From assembly GCF_009857605.1 (NCBI RefSeq), contig NZ_WWCT01000023.1, forward strand, positions 62,001-126,000: 64,000 nt of DNA. Direction: 5' to 3'. Positions 16,623 to 26,888 of this stretch are shown here, piece after piece (positions within the stretch are counted from its first letter, which is position 1; each line of letters starts with the position of its first letter). Origin of the DNA: Duganella levis (GTDB lineage: Bacteria; Pseudomonadota; Gammaproteobacteria; Burkholderiales; Burkholderiaceae_D). The position numbers were made by a program, and so were the translations under genes. A model generated the notes under the pieces. The model saw nothing but the letters and a program-made list of their open reading frames with translations, had not been told where the DNA came from and did no database searches.

Positions 16623-18198
16623 CTGCATCGGAGGAATAGGCTTCTGCGGATGCCTGTCCTTGCGCTGCAACCGGCATCACCGCCTGCTTGCGGCGAGCAA
16701 CAAGGCGCAGCACATTCGACGCATCGCTGGCGGCCACCAGTTTGAACTGGCCGATCAAGCTACCAAGTTGCACTGCCTGCTGCTGCATGCGGCGCGCCGC
16801 CAGCGCCGCTTCTTGCACCACCACCGCGTTCTGCTGGTTGATAGCGTCGATGTGCGCCACGGCCTGGTTGATCTGCGCGATACCGCTGCTTTGCTCCTTG
16901 CTGGCATTGCTGATATCGCCCATGTACTGCTCCACCTTCACCACCGATTCCACAATGCCGGCCATGATGCGGCCCGCATCGGCCGCCTGACGGCTGCCGC
17001 TCTCGATTTCGCTGACTGAATGCGTGATCAGTTGCGTGATCTCGCGCGCCGCCGTCGCCGAACGCTGCGCCAGATTGCGCACTTCGGTGGCGACCACCGC
17101 AAAGCCCCGTCCCTGCTCGCCGGCGCGCGCCGCCTCCACTGCGGCGTTCAGCGCCAGAATATTGGTCTGGAAAGCGATGCTGTCGATGACGGTGATGATG
17201 TCCGCAATCCGGTTGGAGCTGGCGCGTATCGACTCCATGGTCTGCACCACGGCGTCGACGGCGGCGCCGCCCTCGCCGGCCACGCGGGCCGCCGCCAGCG
17301 CCAGCTCGTTGGCGTCATGCGCGGTGTCGGCGTTCTGGCGCACGGTGCTGGTCATCTGCTTCATGGACGCGGCGGTTTGTTCCAGCGAGCTGGATTGCCC
17401 TAAAGTGCGCGCGGATAGGTCGGCGTTGCCGTGCGCGATGTCGTCGGCGCCGGCGCTGACCAAGATGCTGGCCTCCTTGATCTGGCCAACCAGCGATTTC
17501 AGGTTGGTCTGCAGGATGCGCAGCGCATGCTGCATCTCGGTCGCCTCGCTGCTGCCGCGCGTCGCGATGCGGGCGGTGAGGTCGCCGCCGCTCATCTGCT
17601 CCAGGTGCGCGCGCATGTCATTGAGCGGCTGGATGGCGGCTTTGCGCAGCATGATCAATCCCGCCAGCGCCAGCAACATATCCACGCCCAACATCGCCGG
17701 CGATATCAATGCCGCCGGCATCAGGACGATTATTAAGAAGAATAGCGTATTCAATTTAAACGCCAGAGATATACTACGCTTTTCTGGAAAATGAAGATTT
17801 TCCGTATTATAAAGACGCTGGGCGGATTCGATTTTCTCGCGTGATGGCTTTACCCGAACAGACGTATATCCGACGATGCGGCCGTTTTCCAGATACGGTG
17901 CGGCATTCGCCTCGACCCAATAGAAATCGCCATTCTTGCAGCGGTTCTTGACCATCCCGGTCCACGCCCTGCCCGCCTTCAGCGCGCGCCACATATCGGC
18001 GAATGCGGCCGATGGCATGTCCGGGTGGCGCAAGATATTCTGCGGTGCGCCGAGCAATTCCTCTTCCGTGTAGCCGCTGATCTTGATGAAATCCCGATTG
18101 ACGTAAGTGATATTCCCCTGGAGATCGGTTTTTGAAACAATCGTCTCACTGGCATCCAGCACATATTCCACATCACTAATAGGCAAGTTTAAACGCAT
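16603..18198 (-). CDS. PAS-containing methyl-accepting chemotaxis protein (Aer-like)
   Basis: A 531-residue receptor. Residues about 10-115 form a PAS domain (DLQGNITYVNRDFIKISGYTEE, then NILRHPDMP) similar to the FAD/redox-sensing PAS of Aer. A hydrophobic hairpin at about 140-185 is the membrane anchor, followed by HAMP and a long signalling domain with the CheA/CheW-binding tip (IDSIAFQTNILALNAAVEAA, GRGFAVVATEVRNLAQRS). There is no periplasmic sensor, so it should sense the internal redox or energy state (aerotaxis). ATG 18198 starts the protein at the PAS domain; an upstream ATG at 18252 lacks a ribosome site. Confidence 0.92.
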   Translation of the reverse strand: MRLNLPISDVEYVLDASETIVSKTDLQGNITYVNRDFIKISGYTEEELLGAPQNILRHPDMPSAAFADMWRALKAGRAWTGMVKNRCKNGDFYWVEANAAPYLENGRIVGYTSVRVKPSREKIESAQRLYNTENLHFPEKRSISLAFKLNTLFFLIIVLMPAALISPAMLGVDMLLALAGLIMLRKAAIQPLNDMRAHLEQMSGGDLTARIATRGSSEATEMQHALRILQTNLKSLVGQIKEASILVSAGADDIAHGNADLSARTLGQSSSLEQTAASMKQMTSTVRQNADTAHDANELALAAARVAGEGGAAVDAVVQTMESIRASSNRIADIITVIDSIAFQTNILALNAAVEAARAGEQGRGFAVVATEVRNLAQRSATAAREITQLITHSVSEIESGSRQAADAGRIMAGIVESVVKVEQYMGDISNASKEQSSGIAQINQAVAHIDAINQQNAVVVQEAALAARRMQQQAVQLGSLIGQFKLVAASDASNVLRLVARRKQAVMPVAAQGQASAEAYSSDAVSAGLP

Positions 18199-18397
18199 AA
18201 TCGCTTTCAGCGCAAAATTAAGCTGGCAATTATATAGTCGCCACAACAACATAATTAATAAATATTTATCTTATTCCATTTTGATTTGGGTCAATGCAAA
18301 AAGATCCAAGCAAATCTTCTTTTTGTCCAAAGCCATACGGTTGATAGTTGGTTAGGCTTCGTCACCAGAGTGAATCAATCACCAACCAGGAGACAAA

Positions 18398-21186
18398 ATG
18401 AAGAAACCACAGCACATGCTGATGTGCGGTGTGAGCATGCTCACGCTCTGCAGCACTGCATCCGCCCAAACCGACGACGCGCCACTGACCTCGGTCACCG
18501 TGACCGGGTCACGCGTGATTCGCAACGGCGACAGCAATCCTTCGCCCACCACCGTCATGAGCAGCGACGACCTGATGACCGCCAAACCCGGTTCGACGCT
18601 GGCCGACGCGCTCAACACGCTGCCGGTGTTTGCCGGCTCGCGCGGCTCGGCCAGCAATCCCACCACCGCAGGCAGCGCCGCCGGTGGCAGCGGTTCGGCC
18701 AATCAGCTCAACCTGCGCAACATCGGCGCCACCCGCACACTGGTGCTGATGATGGCAAACGCATTCCGCCCACGCTGTACAACGGCGCCGTCGATGTCGA
18801 CCTGATTCCGCAGCAGTTTGTCGAGCGCGTGGACGTGGTCACCGGCGGCGTCTCGGCCGTCTATGGCTCGGATGCGATGACCGGTGTGGTCAACTACATC
18901 ATCGACCACAAATTCAACGGCATCAAGGCTGACGCCAGCACCGGCGTCTCGCAGCTGGGCGATGCCAACAAGTACAACGCCAGCGTAGCCTGGGGCGCCA
19001 AGGTCGGCACGGGCCTGCACCTGGAGGCGGGGCTGGAATACCGCAAGGAAGACGGTATCGACCGCCGTTCGGACCGCGACTGGCTGAATCAGGCCGGCGT
19101 CACCGGCGCCGGCACCGCCGCCAATCCCTATGTCTTGCAAACCAATCTGCGGCAGAAGACCTTTCCGTTCGGCGGCCTGATTACCAGTGGCGCGCTGGCC
19201 GGACAAACCTTCAAGACCAATGGCGTACTGAGTCCCTTCGTTGCCGGCACGCCGACCGGTACCGCCGCGATTGAAGTGGGCGGCGACGGCGGCTACTGGG
19301 ATTCCGGCCTGCTGGCGCAACTGGAAGCCAAACAGCTATTCGGCCGCGCCGACTACGACCTGCCGAACGACATCCACGCCTACGCGCAAGTCTCCGGCAA
19401 CCTGAAGACCAACACCAGCTTCGCCGAAACCAATCAGCTCAACAACGTCTCCCTGCGCCGCACCAACGCCTTCCTGCCGGGCGACTATGCGGCGCTGATT
19501 CCCGCCTCGCAGCCCACCTTCGGCTTCAGCAAATTCATGAGCGACGTGCCACGCCTGACGGCCGATTCGGACTCCAAGCAATGGGTCTTCACCACCGGCG
19601 TGGAAGGCAAAGCGCGCGGCATCAAATGGGACGTGGACTACGTCTACGGCCGCGCCAAGCTGAGTACCGCCATGGCCAATGTGATCAACCGTCAGAAGCT
19701 GTCGGCCGCACTGGATGCGGTGAGCAGCGGCGGCAAGACCGTGTGCAACGTCACCGTCACCAATCCCGGCCTGGCCGACGACTGCGTGCCGCTCAACGTG
19801 TTCGGCCCGAATGCCGCGTCGGCGCAGGCCATCGACTACGTCACCGACACCGTACGCTTCGACTCCACCACGGTGATGAACGATATCTCCGGCCAGATCG
19901 CCGGCAGTCCCTTCGACAGCTGGGCGGGACCGGTCAACGCCGCCCTGTCGGCCGACTGGCGCGATATGTCCTTCAACTCGCACAGCAGTTCGCGGCCGAT
20001 GGACCTGGTCAACTGCACCGGCCTGTCGCTGAACTGCACCGCCGGTGCCACCCGCACCGAATACGTGTTCGGCGAGAGCCCGCAAGGCGTCAGCCAGCGC
20101 GTGTGGGAAGTAGCGGGCGAAATGGATGTGCCGCTGTCCAAGCGCCTCAGCGCCAATGGCGCGGCGCGCTATACCTCATACAACACCAGCGGCAATTACG
20201 TGACGTGGAAAGTGGGCATGGACTGGAGCGTGACCGATACGCTGCGCATCCGCGCCACCCGCTCGCGCGATATCCGCGCGCCGACGCTGTACGATCTGTT
20301 TGCGCCGATCTCGCAAGTGCAGGTGCGGCCGACCGACCTGCTGACCGGCACCAGCCCCACCGTGCCGCAGATCGACGAATCCAATCCCAAGCTGACGGCG
20401 GAAATCGGCAATACCGTGACGCTGGGCGCGGTGTGGAAGCCGCTGCCGAAACTGAGCTTTGCGGCGGACGCCTACCGCATCAAGATTTCGGACGCCATCA
20501 CTACCGTCTCCGGTTCCACGGCGGCGTTTCAGCAGGCCTGCTACCAGAGCGGCGGCACCTCACCCTACTGCGCGCTGCAAGTGCGGCCGAACGGCTACGC
20601 CGACAAGTCGGCCGCGAATGCGGTTACCGCGTGGGTCAACCGCAGCGTCAATATCTCGGAGATCGAAACCTTCGGGCTGGATTTGGAGGGCAACTACTCG
20701 GCCAAGCTGTTTGACCGACCGATGTCGCTGCGCGTGCTGACGGCGTGGCAGCCGCACGTCTACTATCGCCAGCCCGGCCTGGCGACGGTCGACCAGGGTG
20801 GCGTGGCGTTCGGCGCGGGCGGCATGGCGTCCACGCCGGCGGTGCGGGTGTCGGGCTACTTCCGCTTCCGGCCGATGAACGACTTCACCGTCGACATCTC
20901 GCAGCGCTGGCGCAGCGCCATGAAGCTGAGCGGCGATCCGGCCGAGGTGTGGGCCAACAACCATATGCGCTCTTTCGCCACCACCGGCGTCAACTTCGCC
21001 TACAAGCTGGATCTGGGCATGGGCGACGCACAGCTTTACTTCAACATCGAGAACCTGTTCGACGCCGAACCGCCGGTCGGCGCCTTCTCCGGCAACGGCA
21101 CCCGCGCCGGCCTGCGCGACGGCTTCGCGTTGGCCGACGACCCGCGCGGCCGCTACTTCAGTATCGGCATCCGTTCGCTGTTCTAG
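18398..21186 (+). pseudogene. TonB-dependent outer-membrane receptor, interrupted by a one-base frameshift
   Basis: Two consecutive reading frames together encode a receptor of about 929 residues. The first (from ATG 18398, AGGAG upstream) gives a signal peptide (MLTLCSTASAQ) and the first half of the plug (DDLMTAKPGSTLADALNTLP, NLRNIGATRTLVLM). The second frame resumes at DGKRIPPTLYNGAVDVDLIP and carries the rest of the plug (VTGGVSAVYGSDAMTGVVNY) and the barrel, ending in the family-typical aromatic F. The switch is near 18749-18752: the sequence reads ATGATGGC where ATGGATGGC would keep one frame, consistent with one lost G. It could be a real inactivating mutation or a sequencing error. 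The substrate is unknown; Oxalobacteraceae have many such receptors for sugars and peptides. Confidence 0.85.
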
Positions 21187-21197
21187 CGGAAGTACGC

Positions 21198-22148
21198 TCA
21201 GCGCACCAGCCACATCCACGCGCTGAGCGTGAAGAAGGACGACACCATGCAGATCAGCAGCGCAGTGGCGCTGCGGTCTGCCTCGCCGTAGGCCTGGGCC
21301 AGGATGGGATAGATGCTCAGCATCGGCATGGCCGCCATCAGCAGCGCTGCGGCGCGCAGTTCGGGGCCCATCGGCGCCACGCCCAATAACGGCAGCAGCA
21401 GCGAGGAAATCAGCAGCACCGCCAGCGGGTGGCCAATCAGCTTGCCCGCGACCAGCGGCACCACGCGCTGCCAGCCGGCGCTCAGCGACAGCCCGACCAG
21501 CATGCCGCCGATGGCAAACAGCGATAGCCCGCCGCTGGCCTGTGCGAACAGGTTCACGCTGCGCACCACCGGCTGCGGCAGCGGAATCTGCGCCACGCTG
21601 ATGACCAGCCCGGCCGTGACTGAAATCACCAGCGGATTTTTCATCAGCCGCTGCGCCGACTGGCGGATCACCTGATGCCAGGCGCCGCCACCACCGCTCT
21701 TGCCGTGTTCGGCCATCGCCAGCAGCAGCGGCAGCATCACCAGGTTTTCGACGATCACGTTCAGTCCCAGCGCCACGCCGGCCACCGGCGCCACCATCAG
21801 CATCAGGATCGGAAAGCCGATAAAGCTGCTGTTGGAGCACGACACGCCCATCGCCAGAAAGGTGCTGCGGACCAGGTTCAAGCCCAATAGCCGGCGGCCG
21901 ATTACAAACGCCAGCGTCAGCATCAACAGCGAGCCGAACAGATAGGACAGCAGATAGCCGGGATGCAGGATGTCGCTGATATGCCGCTGCGCCAGCGCAT
22001 TGAAGATCAGCGCCGGCAGCGCCAGGTTGAAGACGAATTTGCCGAATACCTGCATATCCGCGCGGGCAAACAGCCCACTGCGGGTGGCGATATAACCGGC
22101 GAGAACGACCAGATAGATTGGACAGGTGATGGCGAGGATTTCAAGCAT
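21198..22148 (-). CDS. AEC (auxin efflux carrier) family transporter
   Basis: A 316-residue inner-membrane protein with about ten helices in two inverted halves (FGKFVFNLALPALIFNALAQ, SNSSFIGFPILMLM in the first half; FAIGGMLVGLSL in the second). It is a second AEC carrier in the window, only distantly similar to the one at 6.2-7.1 kb. Family members move malonate, malate or other organic anions, but the substrate here is unknown. It converges closely on the frameshifted receptor gene, stops 11 bases apart. Confidence 0.85.
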   Translation of the reverse strand: MLEILAITCPIYLVVLAGYIATRSGLFARADMQVFGKFVFNLALPALIFNALAQRHISDILHPGYLLSYLFGSLLMLTLAFVIGRRLLGLNLVRSTFLAMGVSCSNSSFIGFPILMLMVAPVAGVALGLNVIVENLVMLPLLLAMAEHGKSGGGGAWHQVIRQSAQRLMKNPLVISVTAGLVISVAQIPLPQPVVRSVNLFAQASGGLSLFAIGGMLVGLSLSAGWQRVVPLVAGKLIGHPLAVLLISSLLLPLLGVAPMGPELRAAALLMAAMPMLSIYPILAQAYGEADRSATALLICMVSSFFTLSAWMWLVR

Positions 22149-22181
22149 AAGCCGCGTAGCATATCACCTTCGCGCGGCAGT

Positions 22182-22817
22182 CTAGCTCTCCCAGTACCCG
22201 CGGCGCATGGCGATCATCACCGCGTGGGTGCGGTCGCGGGCGTCGAGTTTTTGCAGGATGGTTTTCATGTGGGCCTTGATGGTGTCCTCGCTCAGGCCCA
22301 GCTGGGTGCCGGCGCGCTGGTTGGAGTTGCCGTCGGCGACCACGCGCAGCACCTGGATCTCGCGCTTGCTCAACGTATCCTGCTGGAAGCTGCTGGCCAG
22401 GCTACAGGCCAGTTGTGGCGCCAGTTGCTGCTGGCCGGCGTGCACCGACAGGATGTAGTGGCTCAACTCGGTGCGCGCCATATTCTTCAGGATGTAGCCG
22501 CTGGCGCCGGCCTTCAGTCCGCGCGCCACCTGCACTTCGCCGCCGTAGGTGGTCAGGATGATGATGCGGGCCTGCGGATTGATGTTGCGGATGGCGATGG
22601 TGGCGTCGATGCCGTTCAGGCCCGGCATCTGCAAGTCCATCAGCGTAACGTCGGGACGGAAGCGCTGATATAGCTCCAGAGCAAGATCGCCGTCGCAGGC
22701 CTCGGCCACCACCGCAAAGCGCGGGTCGGCCGCCAGCACCGCCGCGATGCCGCTGCGCAGCAAGGGATGATCGTCCGCGATCATCACACTGATTATTCCA
22801 CTGCTTCTGTTGTTCAT
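22182..22817 (-). CDS. NarL/LuxR-type response regulator
   Basis: A 211-residue regulator. The receiver at about 9-125 has the acidic pocket DDH, phosphorylation region VTLMDLQMPGLNGIDA, T in LTTYGG and K in YILKNM. The LuxR-type HTH at about 145-205 reads LSKREIQVLRVVADGNSNQRAGTQLG then DTIKAHMKTILQKL. AGGAG precedes ATG 22817. It lies 60 bases after the propeller histidine kinase in the same direction, so it is its cognate partner. Confidence 0.92.
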   Translation of the reverse strand: MNNRSSGIISVMIADDHPLLRSGIAAVLAADPRFAVVAEACDGDLALELYQRFRPDVTLMDLQMPGLNGIDATIAIRNINPQARIIILTTYGGEVQVARGLKAGASGYILKNMARTELSHYILSVHAGQQQLAPQLACSLASSFQQDTLSKREIQVLRVVADGNSNQRAGTQLGLSEDTIKAHMKTILQKLDARDRTHAVMIAMRRGYWES

Positions 22818-22877
22818 CGCCGCACTCCTGAATTGACACGCGCGAGACTAGCACCAGCCGGGGATTCCTTCATCACC

Positions 22878-25838
22878 CTATCGGGTATATGCCAGCGTGG
22901 CGGGCAGCACCAGCTGCCATTCGGTACCGCTCCCTTCACCACTGCGCAACACCAGCCTGGCCTTGATCCGGTCGGCACGCTCGGTCATGCCGCGCATGCC
23001 CCAGTGATGCTGGCGGCCGCCGTCGCGCAAAACGTCGGCGGCAATGCCGCCGCCATCATCGCGTACTGTACAGCGTAGCTCACGCGCGCCATATTGCAAC
23101 TCGACTTCGATCCGCCCTGCCCCGGCATGGCGGTAGGCGTTGGCAATCGCCTCGGTGACGATGGCGAGCGCTTCTTCATGCATGGTGGGATCGAGCCGGC
23201 GCGGCGTGCCCACCAGGCTGAGCTGCACCGGCGGCGCGTCGTGCGGGCGCAGCCGGGTGGCGGCCGCCAGCACCGCATCCGGGAAGTTGGCCTTGCCGGC
23301 GTCTTCGCCGCGCAATCCGCGAATGCGGTCGCGGCCCTCGTCCACCACGTGATCGGCCTGCAGCAAGGCGGTTTCCAGCTGCTGACGGGTGCTGTCCTTG
23401 GCCGGCAGGGCCATGGTAGCGGCGTGCACATGCAGGATCAGCCCTTGCACCGATTGCAGCAGCGTGTCGTGCAGCTCGCGGGCGATGCGTTCCCGTTCGT
23501 TCACCCGTTCGCGCAGCCGGGTGGCCATCTGCCGGCGCAGACGGATCACGTGCCAGCGGTAGGCCAGGCAGGCCGCCGCCAGCAGCGTGGCCGTGCACAG
23601 CGTCCGGAACCACCAGGTTTCCGTGACGGCCGGCAAGATGGTGAACTGCACCGCAGTGGCGCCGGCCGGCCAGTGGCCGTTGTAATCCGATGCCGCCACC
23701 TGGAAACGGTGGTCGCCGGCGCCGAGGTTGCTAAGGTAGGCGCTGCGGCGGTTGCCGACTTCCTGCCAGTCGCCGTCGTTGAGCCGATAGCGGAACCGCA
23801 GCCGCTCCGGCATCGCCAGCGCCGGCAAGGTGTAGTCGATCTGTAGCGCCGAGGTACCGGGCACGAAGCGCGCCGCAGGGAGCGGTGGCGCCGCAACGCC
23901 GGGTACGCCCATGGTTTTGATGATCACCGGCAACGCCGGCGCCGGCGGCAGTTGCTCGGCGGGGTCGAGCCGGAACACGCCGGAGGAGCGCAGCACCCAC
24001 AAGCGGCCATCGGTCCCCAGCACCAGCGACGGCGACGGCTCCATGCGCGGCGCCATGCCTTCCAGTCCATCCAGCTGGTCGAGGCGCTGGTACTGCACAG
24101 CATAATCGGGATCTTGCTGGAAGCGGGCGAGTTCGGCGCCGGTAATGCGGAACAGACCGGTGGCGGCGTTGAGCCACAACTCGCCGTTAGCCAGTTCGAC
24201 GATGCCGGAGATGCCGTCGAAGGTCTCGCCGTGGGCGCCACGCAGCAGGTGGAAGCGCTCGCCGATGCGCAGCGCCAGGCCGTTGTCACCGCCGACCCAC
24301 ACATGCTGCCCGTGCAAATACAGCGCCATCACCAGGCCGATCGACAACCCTTCGGACGGGCCGTAGCTGCGCCACGATGCGCCATCGGCATGCACCACCC
24401 GGCCGTCGAAACATGCCAGCCACAGCCCTGCCCCATCGGCCCGGTCCATCAGGGCAATATCGCAGGGGTTGGCGATTTTTGCCCAGCTGCCGGCGACCGG
24501 CTGGTAGCGGTACAAGCCCTGCTGCCGCAGCCCCACCAGCAAGCTGCCATCGTGGTCCGCCAGCACGCGCGGCACCACCGGGCCGGCCACCTCCGGCGGC
24601 AAGGCGACGTCGCGCTGATCGCTGCCCTGCAACCGGCGCAAGGCGCGGTGGGTGGAGCCCCACAACACGCCATCGCTGGTGCGGGTGAACGAAGTCAGCA
24701 TGGAGGACCAGCCTTGCCGGTTGGCCGGCCACAGCGGCGTGACCGTGGATTCGCCGCCGTCGCCGTCGCTGATGTGGTAGCCGCCGATCCAGGCGCCGCC
24801 CTGGTCATCGGCCAGGATGGCGCTGCCCATGACCGGCACTTCGACGCGGGTCAGCCGCCGGCGGCCGAAGCGGTCGATGCCGCCAGCGGTCGAGACCCAG
24901 ATATTGTCCTCCTTGTCCTCGAACACGGCGCCGACGTAACGTCCGCTCATGCCCTGGGTCGGCGTGCTGCGAAAGATGCCGTGCCCGGTGCGGTATTCCA
25001 CGCCCTCCTGCAGGCCGACCCACAAGGCGCCACGACGGTCGAACAGCAGGCTGGTGGGGTCGCCCATCTGATGCCACAGCCCGGACTGCGCATCCTGCGG
25101 GTGGCCCGCCACTTGACGGAAACGGCCATGCACGGCGTTCCAGCTGACCACGCTGTCATGGGCCAAATTGAACAGCACGCCGGTACCGCTGTCGGCGTCG
25201 GCCCGCTCAAAGCGCGTTGCGCCCGGCTTGAGGAAATACACCCCGGCATCGCCTTGCGCCCACAAGATGCCCAGGCGGTCGCGCATCAGCGTCTTGTAGG
25301 TCATGGCGGGCAAGTTCCATGCACTGCCTGCCGGCAGCCAACGCTCATGGTCCAGGTAGTACATGCCCAGCGGCGTCGCCGCCCACATGCGGCCGTTGCC
25401 ATCCTGCTCCAGGCCCCAGACGGCGCGGCGCGGCAAGCCGTCGATCTCGCCATAATTGCGGATGCGGCCGTGCTGCAGGCGGGCGGCGCCGCCGGTGCGG
25501 TAGCCGATCCACAGCACGCCGTCGGCAAACGCGTTGACCAGGCTGAGGTTGCGGGTCAGCAGCGGCTCGTTGGATGGCACGAACTGTTCGAACTGGACGC
25601 CGTCAAAACGATACAGGCCAGTCGGCGCCGCCAGCCACAGCCAGCCATCGGTGGTCTGCGCCATCGACTGCACCAACGCCGGTGCGCCGTCGCGGGCGGT
25701 CCAGCTGGTGTGATGCAGGTTGATTGCCGGACGCACTTCGGCCGGCGCCTGGGCATGGCACACGGACGGCAACACGCAGCAGGACAGCATCACAAACAAG
25801 GCCAGTGCCTTGCCGTAAGCCGGCAATGGTCTCTTCAT
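22878..25838 (-). CDS. Beta-propeller (two-component-regulator-propeller) sensor histidine kinase
   Basis: A 986-residue sensor. The signal peptide ends near CHAQ. A long periplasmic region (about 30-650) is made of repeated propeller blades with W-x-G/A-T motifs (TTDGWLWLAAPTGLYRFDG), followed by a Y_Y_Y-type domain (about 660-740, LRFRYRLNDGDWQEVGNRR). One membrane helix at about 745-765 leads to a HisKA_3 domain with the phospho-histidine in ERIARELHDTLLQSVQG (about residue 787) and a HATPase (GGGIAADVL). This architecture is typical of outer-membrane carbohydrate sensing in other phyla and of LuxR-partnered kinases in betaproteobacteria. ATG 25838 is used; a GTG directly before it is also possible. 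The NarL-type partner is downstream. Confidence 0.92.
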   Translation of the reverse strand: MKRPLPAYGKALALFVMLSCCVLPSVCHAQAPAEVRPAINLHHTSWTARDGAPALVQSMAQTTDGWLWLAAPTGLYRFDGVQFEQFVPSNEPLLTRNLSLVNAFADGVLWIGYRTGGAARLQHGRIRNYGEIDGLPRRAVWGLEQDGNGRMWAATPLGMYYLDHERWLPAGSAWNLPAMTYKTLMRDRLGILWAQGDAGVYFLKPGATRFERADADSGTGVLFNLAHDSVVSWNAVHGRFRQVAGHPQDAQSGLWHQMGDPTSLLFDRRGALWVGLQEGVEYRTGHGIFRSTPTQGMSGRYVGAVFEDKEDNIWVSTAGGIDRFGRRRLTRVEVPVMGSAILADDQGGAWIGGYHISDGDGGESTVTPLWPANRQGWSSMLTSFTRTSDGVLWGSTHRALRRLQGSDQRDVALPPEVAGPVVPRVLADHDGSLLVGLRQQGLYRYQPVAGSWAKIANPCDIALMDRADGAGLWLACFDGRVVHADGASWRSYGPSEGLSIGLVMALYLHGQHVWVGGDNGLALRIGERFHLLRGAHGETFDGISGIVELANGELWLNAATGLFRITGAELARFQQDPDYAVQYQRLDQLDGLEGMAPRMEPSPSLVLGTDGRLWVLRSSGVFRLDPAEQLPPAPALPVIIKTMGVPGVAAPPLPAARFVPGTSALQIDYTLPALAMPERLRFRYRLNDGDWQEVGNRRSAYLSNLGAGDHRFQVAASDYNGHWPAGATAVQFTILPAVTETWWFRTLCTATLLAAACLAYRWHVIRLRRQMATRLRERVNERERIARELHDTLLQSVQGLILHVHAATMALPAKDSTRQQLETALLQADHVVDEGRDRIRGLRGEDAGKANFPDAVLAAATRLRPHDAPPVQLSLVGTPRRLDPTMHEEALAIVTEAIANAYRHAGAGRIEVELQYGARELRCTVRDDGGGIAADVLRDGGRQHHWGMRGMTERADRIKARLVLRSGEGSGTEWQLVLPATLAYTR

Positions 25839-25979
25839 CACAGCGCAACCAACAATTAGTTGTAATTCGGAATTTGTTTGCTATTGGCGAATATTGTATA
25901 GAAATCACCCGATCGTGTGTATGTCCATTTCGGGCTGCTAGCTATGCTGTTTGCTTCACCAAATTGAGGAGGATTTATC

Positions 25980-26885
25980 ATGCAAGCTACTTTTTCCAAG
26001 CTGCTGGCCATTGGCCTGCTGATGCTCGGCGTGGTCGCCGGGCCGGCCCACGCCGAGGCGCCGAAAAGCCAGTTCGCCGAAGTCAACGGCGTGCGGCTGC
26101 ACTACCTGACGGCCGGCAAAGGCGATCCGATCATCCTGCTGCACGGCTATACCGAGTCGAGCCACATGTGGCTGCCGCTGATCGACAAGCTGTCGAAAGA
26201 CCATCTGGTGATCGCGCCGGATTTGCGCGGCTTCGGCCAGTCCGGCTTGCCGCAAGGCCCGTACACCAAGTCGGTGATGGCGCAGGATGTGCACGCGCTG
26301 GCGACCAGCCTGGGCATCAAGTCGGCCAAGGTGGTCGGCCATGATATCGGCCTGATGGTGGCTTACGCTTACGCCGCCCAGTATCCGCAGGAAGTCAGCA
26401 AGATCGCGCTGATGGATGCCTTCCTGCCTGGCGTCGGCAACTGGAAAGATGTGTGGCTGCTGCGCGACCTGTGGCACTTCCACTTCTACGGCGAAACCCC
26501 GCTGGCCCTGGTCAAAGGCCGCGAGCGCACTTACTTCGAGCACTTCTGGAATGACTTTGCGGCCGACAAAACCAAGTCGCTGAGCGAAGCCGACCGCAAG
26601 TTCTACACCAACGAATATGCCCAACCAGGCCATATGCGCGCGGGCTTTGAAGTGTTCCGCGCCTTCGAGCAGGATGCCAAGGACTTCGCCGGCTACGCCA
26701 AAACCCCGCTGACGATGCCGATGCTGGTGCTGACCGGCGAGAAAGCCTCGGGCGAGTTCCTGATCCAGCAGGCACGCCTGGTGGACACCAATGTTGAAGG
26801 CGTGGTGATCAAGAACAGCGGTCACTGGCTGATGGAAGAAGCCACCGCGCAAGTCGTGCCGAAGCTGGTTGATTTCCTGAAGTGA
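25980..26885 (+). CDS. Secreted alpha/beta hydrolase (epoxide-hydrolase/dehalogenase-like)
   Basis: A 301-residue protein. The signal peptide (residues 1-25) ends at PAHAEA. The hydrolase core has HGYTESSHMW as the oxyanion loop, and the nucleophile elbow VVGHDIGLMVAYAYA with Asp122, as in epoxide hydrolases and haloalkane dehalogenases. The triad histidine is in NSGHWLMEE. Export to the periplasm is unusual for the family but seen in some environmental bacteria. GGAGGA precedes ATG 25980. It is divergent from the propeller sensor kinase, so it may be its target. Its stop is three bases from the stop of the convergent hybrid kinase. Confidence 0.87.
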   Translation: MQATFSKLLAIGLLMLGVVAGPAHAEAPKSQFAEVNGVRLHYLTAGKGDPIILLHGYTESSHMWLPLIDKLSKDHLVIAPDLRGFGQSGLPQGPYTKSVMAQDVHALATSLGIKSAKVVGHDIGLMVAYAYAAQYPQEVSKIALMDAFLPGVGNWKDVWLLRDLWHFHFYGETPLALVKGRERTYFEHFWNDFAADKTKSLSEADRKFYTNEYAQPGHMRAGFEVFRAFEQDAKDFAGYAKTPLTMPMLVLTGEKASGEFLIQQARLVDTNVEGVVIKNSGHWLMEEATAQVVPKLVDFLK

Positions 26886-26888
26886 TGG

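Noticed and set aside
18286..18750. Upstream extension of the second receptor frame
   Set aside because: The translation before the frame switch has no plug-domain similarity, while the other frame does, so it is not a real start.
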